DNA of 64,000 nucleotides from Bradyrhizobium embrapense (GCF_001189235.2 NZ_LFIP02000002.1:744411-808410); one strand, 5' to 3'. Counted from the stretch's first letter, positions 35,663 through 45,264 are shown. The notes: generated by a model not told the origin, from the letters alone. Made by a program: numbers and translations.

Positions 35663-36133
35663 CTACTTCTGTTCCACCTCGGTCGCGGTGGCCGGGCCTT
35701 CGCCCATGATCAGCAGCACGGCGTCCTCGTCCTTGGCGCCGTCCCAATGCACCTGCTTGCCGAAATGGGTGACGAAGCTGCCCGCCGGCATTGCCACGGT
35801 GCCATGATCGGGATCGAATTTCGGACCCGAGCCGACCCACCAGGTGCCCTTGAGCACGACGATGTAGCGGTCGTTCGGGTGGAAATGCGGACGGCTGAAG
35901 TGATTGCCCTTGGTCCATTTGGTGTAGACCATGTAGAAGCCCGGCTTCGAGGGATCGCCGACCACGACGGCATTCTGCGCGCCGCGCGCGTCGACCGCGC
36001 TCCAGGGAATCTGGTCCGGCAGCTTGTAGGTGACGGCGGCCGGATTGAGCTCTGCCGCGGCGCTGACGCTCAGCGTGCCCGCAAGGGCCAGCGGCATCAT
36101 CAGGTATCGCCAGGACCGGTTCGACGCCGCCAT
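35663..36133 (-). CDS. Secreted cupin-domain protein
   Basis: 156-157 aa with a signal peptide (about 1-27, cleaved after AAA). A single cupin fold has the motif-1 histidines HFSRPHFHPNDRYIVVLKGTWWVG and motif-2-like PAGSFVTHFGKQVHWDG, so a metal site is likely. Two adjacent ATG codons (36136 and 36133) follow GGAGG; the second has better spacing. Substrate unknown; probably periplasmic. Confidence 0.85.
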   Translation of the reverse strand: MAASNRSWRYLMMPLALAGTLSVSAAAELNPAAVTYKLPDQIPWSAVDARGAQNAVVVGDPSKPGFYMVYTKWTKGNHFSRPHFHPNDRYIVVLKGTWWVGSGPKFDPDHGTVAMPAGSFVTHFGKQVHWDGAKDEDAVLLIMGEGPATATEVEQK

Positions 36134-36352
36134 CATATCCTCCGAGATCGGTTCGTTCGGGCGACTGCCGCGCCCGTATCTCGCATGATGCTAAGCGCTC
36201 CCGCTTGCGCGGGACAAGACGCGCCCGCGCATGTCTGCTCTCAAGATTGCGGCATCGGGTCGTGACACAACGCAGTTGCAATATGAAAAACGCATTTACG
36301 ACGCCGCGGACGATGATAGGTTGCGCGCCAACCAAAAGACGGGAGGATAACT

Positions 36353-36952
36353 TTGAAGAAGCATCTGTCGATACTGGCGGCGGGACTCGTGATCGGTGCG
36401 GCCGCGCTGCAATTCTCCACTGCTGCATCGGGCGATGACGGCTGGGTCACGCTGCTCGACAGCTCCAGGAAGGGCGACTGGGACGAGGTCGGCAAGGCCA
36501 ACTGGGCCATGAAAGACGGCGCGCTGGTCGCCGACAAGCTCGATGGCAAGGATCTCTCCTATCTCGTCAGCAAGACCCAATACAAGGATTTCCAGATCAG
36601 GGCGGAGTTCTGGACCGACGAGGACGCCAACAGCGGCGTCTTCATCCGCTGCGAAGGCAACAAGGTCATCGACTCCAAGGTCTGCTACGAGGTCAACATC
36701 TTCGACAAGCGGCCCGACCCGACCTACGGCACCGGCGCGATCGTCGACGTCGGCAAGGTCGATCCGATGCCGAAGGCGGCCGGCAAGTGGAACGTCTACG
36801 AGATCATGGCGCAGGGGCCACATTTCGTCGTGACGCTGAACGGCCAGAAGACCGTCGACGCGCAGGACACCAAGCACGCCAGCGGCTACATCGCGCTCCA
36901 GTATGGTTCCGGCGTGGTCAAGTTCCGCAAGGTGCAGATCAAGCCGCTCTGA
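36353..36952 (+). CDS. DUF1080 (3-keto-disaccharide hydrolase-like) secreted protein
   Basis: 199 aa with a signal peptide (about 1-25). The rest is one concanavalin-like DUF1080 domain: WVTLLDSSRKGDW, FQIRAEFWTDEDANSGVFIRCEG, YEVNIFDKRPDPTYGTGAIVDV, and a closing IALQYGSGVVKFRKVQIKPL. The start is TTG 36353 after GGGAGG. Family members cleave 3-keto-glycosides or bind sugars. It lies next to the EPS cluster and is followed by a clear terminator. Confidence 0.87.
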   Translation: MKKHLSILAAGLVIGAAALQFSTAASGDDGWVTLLDSSRKGDWDEVGKANWAMKDGALVADKLDGKDLSYLVSKTQYKDFQIRAEFWTDEDANSGVFIRCEGNKVIDSKVCYEVNIFDKRPDPTYGTGAIVDVGKVDPMPKAAGKWNVYEIMAQGPHFVVTLNGQKTVDAQDTKHASGYIALQYGSGVVKFRKVQIKPL

Positions 36953-36971
36953 CAACGCAAGCCGAGGAGAG

Positions 36972-36995
36972 CCCGGCCGCGCCGCGGCCGGGTTT
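36972..36995 (+). terminator. Intrinsic terminator after the DUF1080 gene
   Basis: CCCGGCCGC-GCC-GCGGCCGGG forms a perfect 9-base stem with a 3-base loop, followed by TTT. It starts 20 bases after the DUF1080 stop. The convergent EPS gene ends at 37012, so it may serve both directions. Confidence 0.75.
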
Positions 36996-37011
36996 GATCG
37001 CGTGTCATGTG

Positions 37012-38559
37012 CTATCCGTGGGAGGCCGTCAGATCTTCGCCTTGCGTGCGCAAATGATGACCGAGCACGAGCCCGGTCATGCACAACAACAGCCCGAGCG
37101 CCGCCGGCGCAAATAGCGCCTCCTCCTGGAAGATGCCGTTCACCAGCACGACCATCGTGCCGAACGCAGCGAGCCCTTGAATGAGAATTCCGGACGAGGC
37201 GTAGAGGCGCCAGGCTTTCAGCGCCACCGCAAAGAAGAAGCCGAGCGGGACCACCGCGCCGATCCCCATCTGGTAGAGCAGGACGCCGACGGCGCTCTCG
37301 ACCGCGCCGTCCATCGTGCCGGCGGCTTGCGCGGCGTTCCAGTCGATCGAGAAGTAACCTTCGGAGAGATTGCCGCCGACGCCGAGGCCACGGCCGATCG
37401 GGTTGTGCAGGAAGCCGTCCCAGCCGCCCATGAAGCCGATCACGTGAAAGTCGCCGATCTGCAGCCCGATATGGATCGCCGCGATGGCGTACACCACGAG
37501 TCCGACCAGTGCGAGGGCAAGGGTGATGGTGGTGCCGAATAGCCAGGTTGCCGTCCAGGCCAGGGCCACGAAAATGACCAGGATGAGCGCGCCCTTCACG
37601 CTGCAGAAGATCAAGAGCGGGATTGCGGCCAGCGCCAGCCAGCGATATCCGACCGCGAACAGGAACAGGATGGAAAAGGCGATCCCGTAGCCGAAACTGA
37701 TCGGGCTCATATTCGGTCCGAAGATGCGCAGGATCGACGACAGTCCGAGATCCTCGAACAGCGGGCTGTTGAGAAAGCTGAAACGGAAGCGGTCGATCAG
37801 ATCGACCGGGACATTGCCGGTTTGGCGCATCTGGGCTTCCCAGGATCCGGAGCGAGTCGCCTTCAGTTCGTCGAAATGCCAGAACGTGTAGCCGTTGGTG
37901 ATTTCGAGCCAGAAATCGCGAAACAGCAATTCGACATAGCCGCAGACGATCAGCAGCGTGGCGACGGTCGCCAGGAAGGGTGTAATGCGAAGCTCGAAGG
38001 TTGCGGCGGTCAGCAACGAGAGCTGAAACAGAAACAGCGGAAACGCGATGTTGCGCAGATAGACGAGTGCCGCATGCGCGTCCTGCGTGGCGCCGAGCAG
38101 GAAATACATCCCCACGACCGCGAGGGTCATCAGCCCCCAATTCATGATCCGGTCGATCTCGGGCGAATGCTTGCGCTCGCGCAGCATGTATAGCGCGAGC
38201 GTCACCAGCCACATCACTGCGCAGATCAGGAAATTGTAGCCCTTGACGAAATCCATCTCCTGCTCGGTCGTCATGGTGGACGACAGGATCGAGACGAACA
38301 GGTTCTGGAAGAAGATGATGAAGACGGCGATCGACGGCGCATAGGCCGGGGCCGCGAGCACGATGGAGCAGCCGATCAGGCTTTCCACCACGATCGCGAG
38401 CCCGGCATTGGCAGCCTGCATGATCGGAGCGAATGCGATCGATGCCACGGCGATGCCGAGCGCAGGAATGAGGTCGCCGGCCAACAGCGGCCGCGGGGCT
38501 ATGTCTGCTCGCACAGGCTCTGACCTAAATGACCGGATGGGGGCGTGCCGCACCCGCAT
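37012..38559 (-). CDS. EPS polymerase / O-antigen ligase-like membrane protein
   Basis: 515 aa with about 11-12 hydrophobic segments and a periplasmic loop around residues 195-265 (FWHFDELKATRSGSWEAQMRQTGNVPVDLIDRFRF). The segment GFLHNPIGRGLGVGGNLSEGYFSIDWN resembles the motif region of Wzy/ExoQ-type polymerases. It lies at the left edge of the EPS cluster. The role as repeat-unit polymerase is inferred from topology and context; a second Wzy-like gene exists at 50138-51442. Confidence 0.78.
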   Translation of the reverse strand: MRVRHAPIRSFRSEPVRADIAPRPLLAGDLIPALGIAVASIAFAPIMQAANAGLAIVVESLIGCSIVLAAPAYAPSIAVFIIFFQNLFVSILSSTMTTEQEMDFVKGYNFLICAVMWLVTLALYMLRERKHSPEIDRIMNWGLMTLAVVGMYFLLGATQDAHAALVYLRNIAFPLFLFQLSLLTAATFELRITPFLATVATLLIVCGYVELLFRDFWLEITNGYTFWHFDELKATRSGSWEAQMRQTGNVPVDLIDRFRFSFLNSPLFEDLGLSSILRIFGPNMSPISFGYGIAFSILFLFAVGYRWLALAAIPLLIFCSVKGALILVIFVALAWTATWLFGTTITLALALVGLVVYAIAAIHIGLQIGDFHVIGFMGGWDGFLHNPIGRGLGVGGNLSEGYFSIDWNAAQAAGTMDGAVESAVGVLLYQMGIGAVVPLGFFFAVALKAWRLYASSGILIQGLAAFGTMVVLVNGIFQEEALFAPAALGLLLCMTGLVLGHHLRTQGEDLTASHG

Positions 38560-38605
38560 CGTCGATCTAGCCGCGCATTGTGAAAGAACCGGTTAACCAG
38601 ATCGG

Positions 38606-39712
38606 TTAGTGCGTTCCGAGCAGCGCCCTCAGCACGTCGCGGTCGGCCTTGCCGGTAGAGGAGTCGGCGAGGCCAAAGCCCTGCGAGAGCTCCCAATGGG
38701 TCCAGCCCCAGCACTGCTGCCGTGCGTAGGCGGTGACGCCGGCGAGCCAGCGCAGCCGGCTGTCGCGCGGCGCGCTGGCCTTCAGCACCCCGAACTCATT
38801 GATGATGATCGGGCGGGAATACTGCCGCTGCCAGGCAGCCGCGGGCTCGAGCCACTGGTCGATGCCGCGGCCCGGGATGGCGCGGTCGACCATCGCGAGC
38901 GCCCTGGGCTTGTTCAGCGCGGTCAGCTGCTCTCGCAATTGTTGAACCCTGGGATCGCCGGCACGGGCCGGATAGGGCAATCCGACGACGTCGTGGAGCG
39001 GCTCGTTCGAGTCCCAGTGGGCCTGATGGGTGAACACCATCGGATCGTAGAAGTGGATGGCATAGACGACGTTCGGATCGTCGAGCGGCGTGAAGCCCGG
39101 CAGCGAGTCCGCACGCTGCCAGTTGACCGGACCCGTGATCAGCGTGGTCTGCGGCAGCAATTGGCGAATGAAGCCGGCCAACTCCCGGACCTCGCGCTGC
39201 CACTGCGTGGCATCGACCTCCGGCTCGTTCAGGAGTTCCGCAAACACCCGATCGAAGGGATATCGCTCCATGACCCGCGCGAGCGCGGTCCAGGCGCTCT
39301 TCATTTCGGCCATCGCGCCGGCCGGGTCGTCCTTGTGCAGCGCGTTGAAGTCCCGACCCGAATGCAGGTCGATCGACACGGCATAGCCGAGTGCGAGCAG
39401 GGCTTTCAACGCGGCATCGACGGTTTGCAGCCGGCTGTCGATCTCCGCCTTCGCAGCGAAGCGCGGCATGACGAAGTCGGCGGGCACCGGCAGCCGGATG
39501 TGGGTCAGGCCGGCCTTGCGCAGTTCGAGCAGCAGGCTGCGCGGCGGCGCCGACCGCGGATCGACGATCCAGCCGTCGGCACTGACGCCGCGCGACAACG
39601 CCTTGATCCGGTCCGCGGGGACGCCTTCGATCAGGGCGGGGCAGGCCCGCGCGGCGACGGACAGCAGAATGGATGCGGTGGCGATGATGGCGGGGATCGA
39701 TAGCCGGGCCAT
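38606..39712 (-). CDS. Glycoside hydrolase family 5-like secreted glycanase
   Basis: 368 aa with a signal peptide (about 1-23). The GH5 catalytic residues are visible: acid/base Glu163 in LNEPEVD and nucleophile Glu306 in IIINEFGV, with conserved HFYDP between them. Such enzymes cut beta-glucans or mannans. Inside an EPS cluster it probably trims or degrades the polysaccharide during export, as EPS glycanases do elsewhere (inference). Upstream 39713-39777 separates it from the co-polymerase gene. Confidence 0.88.
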   Translation of the reverse strand: MARLSIPAIIATASILLSVAARACPALIEGVPADRIKALSRGVSADGWIVDPRSAPPRSLLLELRKAGLTHIRLPVPADFVMPRFAAKAEIDSRLQTVDAALKALLALGYAVSIDLHSGRDFNALHKDDPAGAMAEMKSAWTALARVMERYPFDRVFAELLNEPEVDATQWQREVRELAGFIRQLLPQTTLITGPVNWQRADSLPGFTPLDDPNVVYAIHFYDPMVFTHQAHWDSNEPLHDVVGLPYPARAGDPRVQQLREQLTALNKPRALAMVDRAIPGRGIDQWLEPAAAWQRQYSRPIIINEFGVLKASAPRDSRLRWLAGVTAYARQQCWGWTHWELSQGFGLADSSTGKADRDVLRALLGTH

Positions 39713-39777
39713 TGGACGATCAACTCGCGATCAATGTTGCAGCGGCGACGCCGAACGTGGCGCGGCTGGTGCGTCGC

Positions 39778-42096
39778 TCACGCATACTGCCTGTCGTGTT
39801 GCCGACTTGCGACGCTGGACTGGAGTTCGTTGAGAACGACACCGGCGAGCTTGCGCTCGGCGCCACCGAGCGCGGTGATGATGTCTTCCATCGACGCGTT
39901 GATGTCGCGATCCACTGGCAGTGCCGCGATCAGTCCGTCGGCCATGTCGAACAGCCGTCGTTCATCCGCACTCCACCGCATCGGCGGCCCGTCCATGATC
40001 ACGAGGTCGTGGCTGCCGGCGGAGCGCGCCTGCGCGATCGCCTGCTGGATCGCCTCGCCGGCCTTGGCGGGATTGCCCTTGATCGCCGGCAGGATGGCAA
40101 TGCCGTTTGCGGTGTTGATGGCGCGAGACGCGTTGCTGCCGATGGTGAGCCGGTCGAGCCGGCTCGGCCTGCTCCGGAGGGGATGCCCGGCCCTGTCGGT
40201 CAGGGCGTGGACGGTTGGGTCAGCGTCGATCAGCAGGACGCGGGCGCCGTCGCGTGCGGCAACGAGCGCGATGTTGAGCGCGACAACGCTGCGGTCGGGA
40301 TCGTCGACGGTGCCGAGCACGGCCAGCACGGGGACGGCGTTCGGAGCGGTGCCGGTCGCCAGCACCGCATGGATCTGCCGGATCGTGTTGGAGAACGGCC
40401 CGAGCGCCGAACTGGTGCGCAACGTCGGCCAGCCGAACCGCGTGACGTCGGCGGGATTGTCGCCGGTCAGGATGCCGCCAAGCGTGCGCATGACATCGGA
40501 TTCCTGCAGCTCGGCGATCAGCGGCTTCTCGATCACCGGCTTGTCGATGAGAGCGGCGGCCGGCTGGATCGCGGGCGGTGCCTGCACGGCCGGCTTGGCC
40601 ATCGCGGCGATGGGCTGCCGTTCCGGCGCGGCATCGTGTTTCGGTTGGAGCCTGGGACGGATCGGATCGGCGCCGGGTGCCAGCTGGCCGGCCGCAACGA
40701 TCCACGCCGCGGCGGCGAGCCCGCCAAGCATGAAGCCGATCATCGCGAGCAGGGTCATCGGCGGCGGGAAAGTGCGCTGCTGCGGGATCGTCGCATCGCC
40801 AATCACGCGCGCGCTCGAGGTGTTGAGGCTCTCCTGCTCCTCGGTCTCGCGCGAGCGCTTGAGGAAGGACTGATAGACGTCGCGGCTGGCATCGACCTCG
40901 CGCTCGAGTTCGCGCAGCCGCACCGACGCCTGGCTCATCTGCACGCTCTGGTGCTTCTGAACGTCGAGCGCCTTGTTGAGCGAGGCTTCATAGTCGCGCG
41001 CCCGGGTCAGATCGTTCTTCGCGGATACCGCAAAGCGATCGATCTCTTCCTTGATGGTCCGGCGCAGGTCCTCGACCTGCTGGTCGACCTGGCGCAGCGC
41101 CGGATGGCGCGGCCCGAGCTCGCCCTGCAGCTCGGCTTGCCGCTTCTTGGCATCGGCATATTGCGAGCGCAGGTTGGCGATGGTCGGCGACTGCAGCGCT
41201 TCGGGAATTGCGCCCGCGTCCATCGCTCCGCGCCGGCTGGCTTCGATCTGGTCAAACTTGGCCTGGGCATCGAGTGTCAGCGCCCGCGCCGCGGCCAGCC
41301 GCTGGTTGCCGACCGAGAGCTGCTGGTCGGTCAGCAGATTGTCCTGGGAGCCGACGAAGTTGTTCTGCGCCTTGTAGGTCGCGAGCGCCTCTTCGGCGTT
41401 GCGCAGGCGCTGCTGCAGCTCCTTCAGCCGGCCGGACAGGTCGCGGGTGGCGCGCCGCGCGGCCTCCGCCTGCGACTGCTTGGACTCGGTGAGATAGGCC
41501 TTGGCGATCGCATTGGCGAGCATCGCCGCCTTGACCGGATCGTGCGACCACACGTCAATGTCGACGATGAAGGTGCGATCGGTCTTCTTGACGTTGATAT
41601 GGCGGTTCAGCGTGTCGAGCGTGTTCATCTCGATCTGCTGTTGCTGCTCCGCCGTCGTACGCGGCTCGATGCCGAACAGGCCGAGCAGCGCGGCGAGCAG
41701 GCCGCGGCTTGCGGCGCCAGCGCCGAATTCGGGATCCTTCACCAGATTGGTGTCGCGGATCACCTGCAGCAGTACGTTGTTTGATGTGATCAGGCGCGAC
41801 TGGCTCTCGACCACCATCGAGAGTCCGGAGACATCCTGGGCGCGCGGGGTCAGCTCGCGCTCGACCAATTGCAGCTCGCGCGGATCGACATAGAGCTGGG
41901 CGCCGGCGGTATATTTCGGTGTCAGGCTCTTGCCGATCGCAACCGCGATGCAGGCGCAGAGCAGCGCGGCCGAGACGATCGCGACCCTGCGCGCCCACAA
42001 CAGGCGGACCAGCTCAAGCAGGTTGAAGCCGGCCGGGATTGCGGCCCGGCGCGGCTCCGGTTTGGTCCGGTCGATCGGCTGGTCATAGCTAAGCAT
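39778..42096 (-). CDS. Wzz/Wzc-like polysaccharide co-polymerase with degenerate kinase domain (ExoP-like)
   Basis: 772 aa. N-terminal Wzz domain with membrane segment 1 (38-56), long periplasmic coiled coil (about 205-420), proline-rich segment and membrane segment 2 (about 447-470), then a cytoplasmic BY-kinase-like domain (535-765). Walker A' (VLLIDADP, 620-627) and Walker B (LVIMD, 698-702) are present, but the P-loop region (GTVDDPDRSVVALNIA, 595-610) lacks GK[ST], and the C-terminus has only one Tyr (771). Chain-length control is likely; kinase activity is doubtful. Start MLSYDQ chosen over 42168 as it begins the usual cytoplasmic leader. Confidence 0.88.
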   Translation of the reverse strand: MLSYDQPIDRTKPEPRRAAIPAGFNLLELVRLLWARRVAIVSAALLCACIAVAIGKSLTPKYTAGAQLYVDPRELQLVERELTPRAQDVSGLSMVVESQSRLITSNNVLLQVIRDTNLVKDPEFGAGAASRGLLAALLGLFGIEPRTTAEQQQQIEMNTLDTLNRHINVKKTDRTFIVDIDVWSHDPVKAAMLANAIAKAYLTESKQSQAEAARRATRDLSGRLKELQQRLRNAEEALATYKAQNNFVGSQDNLLTDQQLSVGNQRLAAARALTLDAQAKFDQIEASRRGAMDAGAIPEALQSPTIANLRSQYADAKKRQAELQGELGPRHPALRQVDQQVEDLRRTIKEEIDRFAVSAKNDLTRARDYEASLNKALDVQKHQSVQMSQASVRLRELEREVDASRDVYQSFLKRSRETEEQESLNTSSARVIGDATIPQQRTFPPPMTLLAMIGFMLGGLAAAAWIVAAGQLAPGADPIRPRLQPKHDAAPERQPIAAMAKPAVQAPPAIQPAAALIDKPVIEKPLIAELQESDVMRTLGGILTGDNPADVTRFGWPTLRTSSALGPFSNTIRQIHAVLATGTAPNAVPVLAVLGTVDDPDRSVVALNIALVAARDGARVLLIDADPTVHALTDRAGHPLRSRPSRLDRLTIGSNASRAINTANGIAILPAIKGNPAKAGEAIQQAIAQARSAGSHDLVIMDGPPMRWSADERRLFDMADGLIAALPVDRDINASMEDIITALGGAERKLAGVVLNELQSSVASRQHDRQYA

Positions 42097-42200
42097 CGAC
42101 CCCAGCTTTCGTCTGAATGGCCGCACGCATCGGCTGAGGAGCACTCTTTCGGGCCACGCAACGCGCACGAGACGACGCGAAAAACACGCAATACGAAAAA

Positions 42201-42208
42201 TTAACCAT
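42201..42208. promoter_or_regulatory. TTAACCAT octamer (CtrA half-site-like) upstream of the co-polymerase gene
   Basis: TTAACCAT lies 105 bases upstream of the co-polymerase start, in an AT-rich intergenic stretch (42097-42249). The same octamer in reverse (ATGGTTAA) occurs at 46306-46313. TTAACCAT is the known half-site of the alphaproteobacterial cell-cycle regulator CtrA; one half-site alone is weak evidence. Confidence 0.3.
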
Positions 42209-42249
42209 ACTCATTCGCCAACTATTCACCAGAAAGGCAAACAAAGGGT

Positions 42250-43002
42250 TTAAGCGCGGGCGCATCGGAACGCCTCCGCCATCGTCAGGACCGGGACATT
42301 GCGCCGCGCCGCCGCCTCCAGCGCATAGGTCATCAGATCGGGCGTGCAGCCATAGAGGCTCGGTACCTCGGCGACGTCGTGGCTGTAGAAAATTAACCAG
42401 CCGTTCACCTTTGCCGCTTCCGCGAAGGCCATGTCGATCCGGTCGCGCGACATCTGGCGGTCGATCAGCGGCATGGCGCGGAGGAACTGCAGGTCGACCC
42501 CGCCGCTGTTCACGCCGGGCACGATGCTGCGGCAGGTGCGGAATTCGGACCTCAACAGGTGCTTCCGCGCGTAGGAGCCGTAGCCGAACGGGTAGGCGAA
42601 GCTCTCGACCGGCATCGTCGGATCGAGCGAATGGAAATAGGTCCGGTTACGCGCGATCTCCGCGGCCAGCGATCTCTCGTCGAGGTCGCAGGCGCGGCGG
42701 TGCGAGAAGGTGTGGCAGCCGATCTCATGGCCACGGCGATGCAGCGAGACGACGTCGTCGGCGCTGCCGGTGGTCCAGTCGGGTGCGTCCAGTCCAACCA
42801 GCCCGCCCGACACGTAGAACGTGCCGCGAGCCCCGTAGGACTCCAAAATGTCGGCGCCGAATGTCGCCGCGCTTTTCGGCAGGTCGTCAAAGGTGAAGGT
42901 CACCATCGACGTGGCATTGTTCAGGCGAAAACGCTCGACCTGCACATGCATCGCCAGCCGGTGGCTGACCTTGACCCTGGCTTCCGACCACAATGCGTTC
43001 AT
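42250..43002 (-). CDS. Polysaccharide deacetylase (CE4-like)
   Basis: 250 aa NodB-homology protein without signal peptide. Motif 1 is TFDDLPKS (metal Asp), motif 2 is HEIGCHTFSH (HxxxH-type metal ligands), and a closing IFYSHDV provides a late His. It would remove N- or O-acetyl groups from a sugar precursor or the polysaccharide. Its start overlaps the methyltransferase stop by four bases (ATGA-type), so the two genes are co-translated. Confidence 0.88.
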   Translation of the reverse strand: MNALWSEARVKVSHRLAMHVQVERFRLNNATSMVTFTFDDLPKSAATFGADILESYGARGTFYVSGGLVGLDAPDWTTGSADDVVSLHRRGHEIGCHTFSHRRACDLDERSLAAEIARNRTYFHSLDPTMPVESFAYPFGYGSYARKHLLRSEFRTCRSIVPGVNSGGVDLQFLRAMPLIDRQMSRDRIDMAFAEAAKVNGWLIFYSHDVAEVPSLYGCTPDLMTYALEAAARRNVPVLTMAEAFRCARA

Positions 43003-43817
43003 GAGCCAAGTTTCCGCAAGATCACGTGGTAGTCGCCGTGCCGGACGTCGATCTTGCCCGGCAATAGCGTGTTGATCGCCTTCGCGCCCGCGTCGATCAG
43101 CGCGGCCAGCAGCGGCTTGCGTCTGCGCATCTCGGGATAGCGCGGGCTCTCGTATTTCTTCCGATAGATCACCTGCAGCCCGTGGCCGGCCGCGAACGCC
43201 TCGAGGTTGCCGAGAGTCACCAGCGGATGGAAATGGGTCGGGAACGGCGCCTCGCCCGGCAGTCCGGCGTGCTTCTCGCCGCGCACATGCCGGTAGAACC
43301 AGACGTGGAACCAGTGCGGGGAGTATTTCGTGACGATGCCCGACAGTGACTTCGGGTTCGGTGCGCCGATCAACAGCAGCCCGTTCGGCTTCAGCGCCTC
43401 GCAGAACCCGCGCAGCACGGCCTCCACGTCGGGGATGTGCTCGATGACGTTGTAGCAGATGATCAGGTCGAAGCGCTGCCCTGGCGGGAAGCGATAGGTC
43501 TGGATGTCGCCGAGGATGGCTTCCTGCGCATAGCTGTTGTTGCGGATCTGATCGGCGTCGATGTCGACGACGGTCACATGCGAACGGCGCAGCACGCCCA
43601 GCGGCAGATAGCTGGTCGAGCCGCCGCCGGCTTCGTAGATCGCGAGCCGACCGGCCGGCAGCCGGGCCTCGAGGATGCTGTGAACCGTGAGCAGGCTCTG
43701 CTTGGCTTCGCCGGGCGGCAGGGCCAGCAGTGATTCCGGATGGATTTCAGCGGGGACGGGCATCGTGAGTTCGGTGAGCGGGGCGGGACGCGTAGCAAGC
43801 GCGAGGGATCTGTTCAT
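42999..43817 (-). CDS. SAM-dependent class I methyltransferase
   Basis: 272 aa. Rossmann motifs: AIYEAGGGSTSYLPLG (motif I), VTVVDIDADQIRNN (acidic residue of motif II), FDLIICYNVIEHIPDVEAVL (motif IV) and LKPNGLLLIGAPNPKS. I set the start at ATG 43817, four bases after the flippase stop; an in-frame TTG at 43865 would overlap that gene. It sits in the EPS operon and may methylate a sugar or cap the glycan (inference). Confidence 0.88.
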   Translation of the reverse strand: MNRSLALATRPAPLTELTMPVPAEIHPESLLALPPGEAKQSLLTVHSILEARLPAGRLAIYEAGGGSTSYLPLGVLRRSHVTVVDIDADQIRNNSYAQEAILGDIQTYRFPPGQRFDLIICYNVIEHIPDVEAVLRGFCEALKPNGLLLIGAPNPKSLSGIVTKYSPHWFHVWFYRHVRGEKHAGLPGEAPFPTHFHPLVTLGNLEAFAAGHGLQVIYRKKYESPRYPEMRRRKPLLAALIDAGAKAINTLLPGKIDVRHGDYHVILRKLGS

Positions 43818-43821
43818 CGGC

Positions 43822-45264
43822 TCATCCAACGTTGCTGTTTGCGGATCTGGTGTGGAACATGACAACGCCCCGCTTCAGCCTGCCGCGCAGCCGCGCGATG
43901 TCGAACAGCCAGCAGAGCGCGGCATAAACGACGAGCCCGGCCGCGATCAGCACGATGCTGGCAGGGAGATCGGCGAGGGCGAGGATGCGGTCGAGTGCGC
44001 CGACGGTGAGCGCCATCGCGAGCGCGGCGATAGCGATCAGCGCGAGCCGACCGATCGGGATCGGAATCCGGAAGGCAAAGCGGCTCAGGACCAAGGCGCA
44101 GACAAAGCCCGTGGTGTCGGCGCCGAGCCGCGCCCAAGCTGCGCCGACCGTCTCGTAAAGGCTGACCAACCCGTAGGACAGGATCACGTTCGCGGCGATG
44201 ATCGAGGCGGTGTTGATCAGGTAGAAGGAGTTGCGTCCCGACAGCAGGAAGCTCGCATGCAGATATTGCTGCGTCAGCACCTGGAACAGCACGGCGATCG
44301 CGATGACCGGCATGATCTCGCTAGCAACTGCGCGGAAGGCGGGACCGAGGACGATGTTGGCGACATGCGGGGCGATCAGCGCGAAGCCGAGGCAGGCCGG
44401 CAGCGTGACGCCGGCAAGCAGCTCGAGGCAATCGGCGAGATGGGTCCTGACCGCGGCGTCGCCCTGCCTGGCATGGATCTGCACGGCCATCGGAAAGAAC
44501 GCCGCGGCCATGCTCATCGCCGGCATCATCAGGGTCTGGCGCACCAGGTCGAGCGCCGCGACATATTTGCCGGCATCGGCGGCGCCGATCAGGTTGGCGA
44601 TCATGAAGCGGTCGGTCACGCTCGAGATCGCGAGCAGCGTCAGCGACAAGGTCAGCGGCAGGCCGGTGCGGGCAAGCGACCGCAGGTCGGCCCGGTCGAA
44701 GGTGACGACGGTGCCGCGCCACCCGCTGCGCGATTGCAGGAGCACGGCGACGAGATAGGCTGTGGCGGCCGCGAGCAGCAGCAGCACGCCGGTCGGGCTG
44801 ACCAGCGCAACCGCGACCCCCAGGCCGAGCAAGGCGGCGGCGCGGACCAGCGTCGCCTTCATGACCGAAAACGCCTTCAGCCGTGCACGCAGCAGATCCT
44901 GCGTCAACTCGAACAGGCCGATTGCAACAGCGAGGACCACGGCCGCGAGCGCGGCGGCGGCATCGAGCCCGACGTGGCGGGCCAGCAGCCAGGCGATCGG
45001 CGCGGTGAGGCAGCAGATCAGATAGCCCGACACGACCAGGCCGCGGACGTCGGTGCCGTCATTGCGGGCGTGGCCGCTCAGGATAAGGTTGCGAAACCAC
45101 CCGACCAGGAAGACCGATATGACCGAGGCGAAGCCGACGCCGAGCAGATAGATGCCATAGTCATGCGGCGCGAACAGCCGCGTGAAAATGAATACGCTGA
45201 ACAGTCCAAGCAGCGCCGAGAGCACGTTGGCGGTCAGGTTGATGCTGGCCTGTCCGATCAGCAT
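43822..45264 (-). CDS. Polysaccharide flippase, Wzx/MATE-like
   Basis: 480 aa with 12-14 hydrophobic segments. The N-terminal pattern ASINLTANVLSALLGLFSVFIFTRLFAPHDYGIYLLGVGF is typical of the polysaccharide transporter (PST/RfbX) group. It would flip lipid-linked repeat units across the inner membrane. Start 45264 overlaps the preceding gene's end by 7 bases; the longer open frame to 45564 crosses that gene in another frame. Confidence 0.9.
   Translation of the reverse strand: MLIGQASINLTANVLSALLGLFSVFIFTRLFAPHDYGIYLLGVGFASVISVFLVGWFRNLILSGHARNDGTDVRGLVVSGYLICCLTAPIAWLLARHVGLDAAAALAAVVLAVAIGLFELTQDLLRARLKAFSVMKATLVRAAALLGLGVAVALVSPTGVLLLLAAATAYLVAVLLQSRSGWRGTVVTFDRADLRSLARTGLPLTLSLTLLAISSVTDRFMIANLIGAADAGKYVAALDLVRQTLMMPAMSMAAAFFPMAVQIHARQGDAAVRTHLADCLELLAGVTLPACLGFALIAPHVANIVLGPAFRAVASEIMPVIAIAVLFQVLTQQYLHASFLLSGRNSFYLINTASIIAANVILSYGLVSLYETVGAAWARLGADTTGFVCALVLSRFAFRIPIPIGRLALIAIAALAMALTVGALDRILALADLPASIVLIAAGLVVYAALCWLFDIARLRGRLKRGVVMFHTRSANSNVG

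Noticed and set aside
36972..36995. GC-rich palindrome as another repeat-family member
   Set aside because: It is short, has no relatives in the window and is followed by T residues, so an intrinsic terminator is the better reading.
39712..41784. Plus-strand open frame of 690 codons opposite the co-polymerase gene
   Set aside because: The opposite strand encodes a coherent Wzz/Wzc-like protein; the plus frame has no recognisable domain and biased composition.
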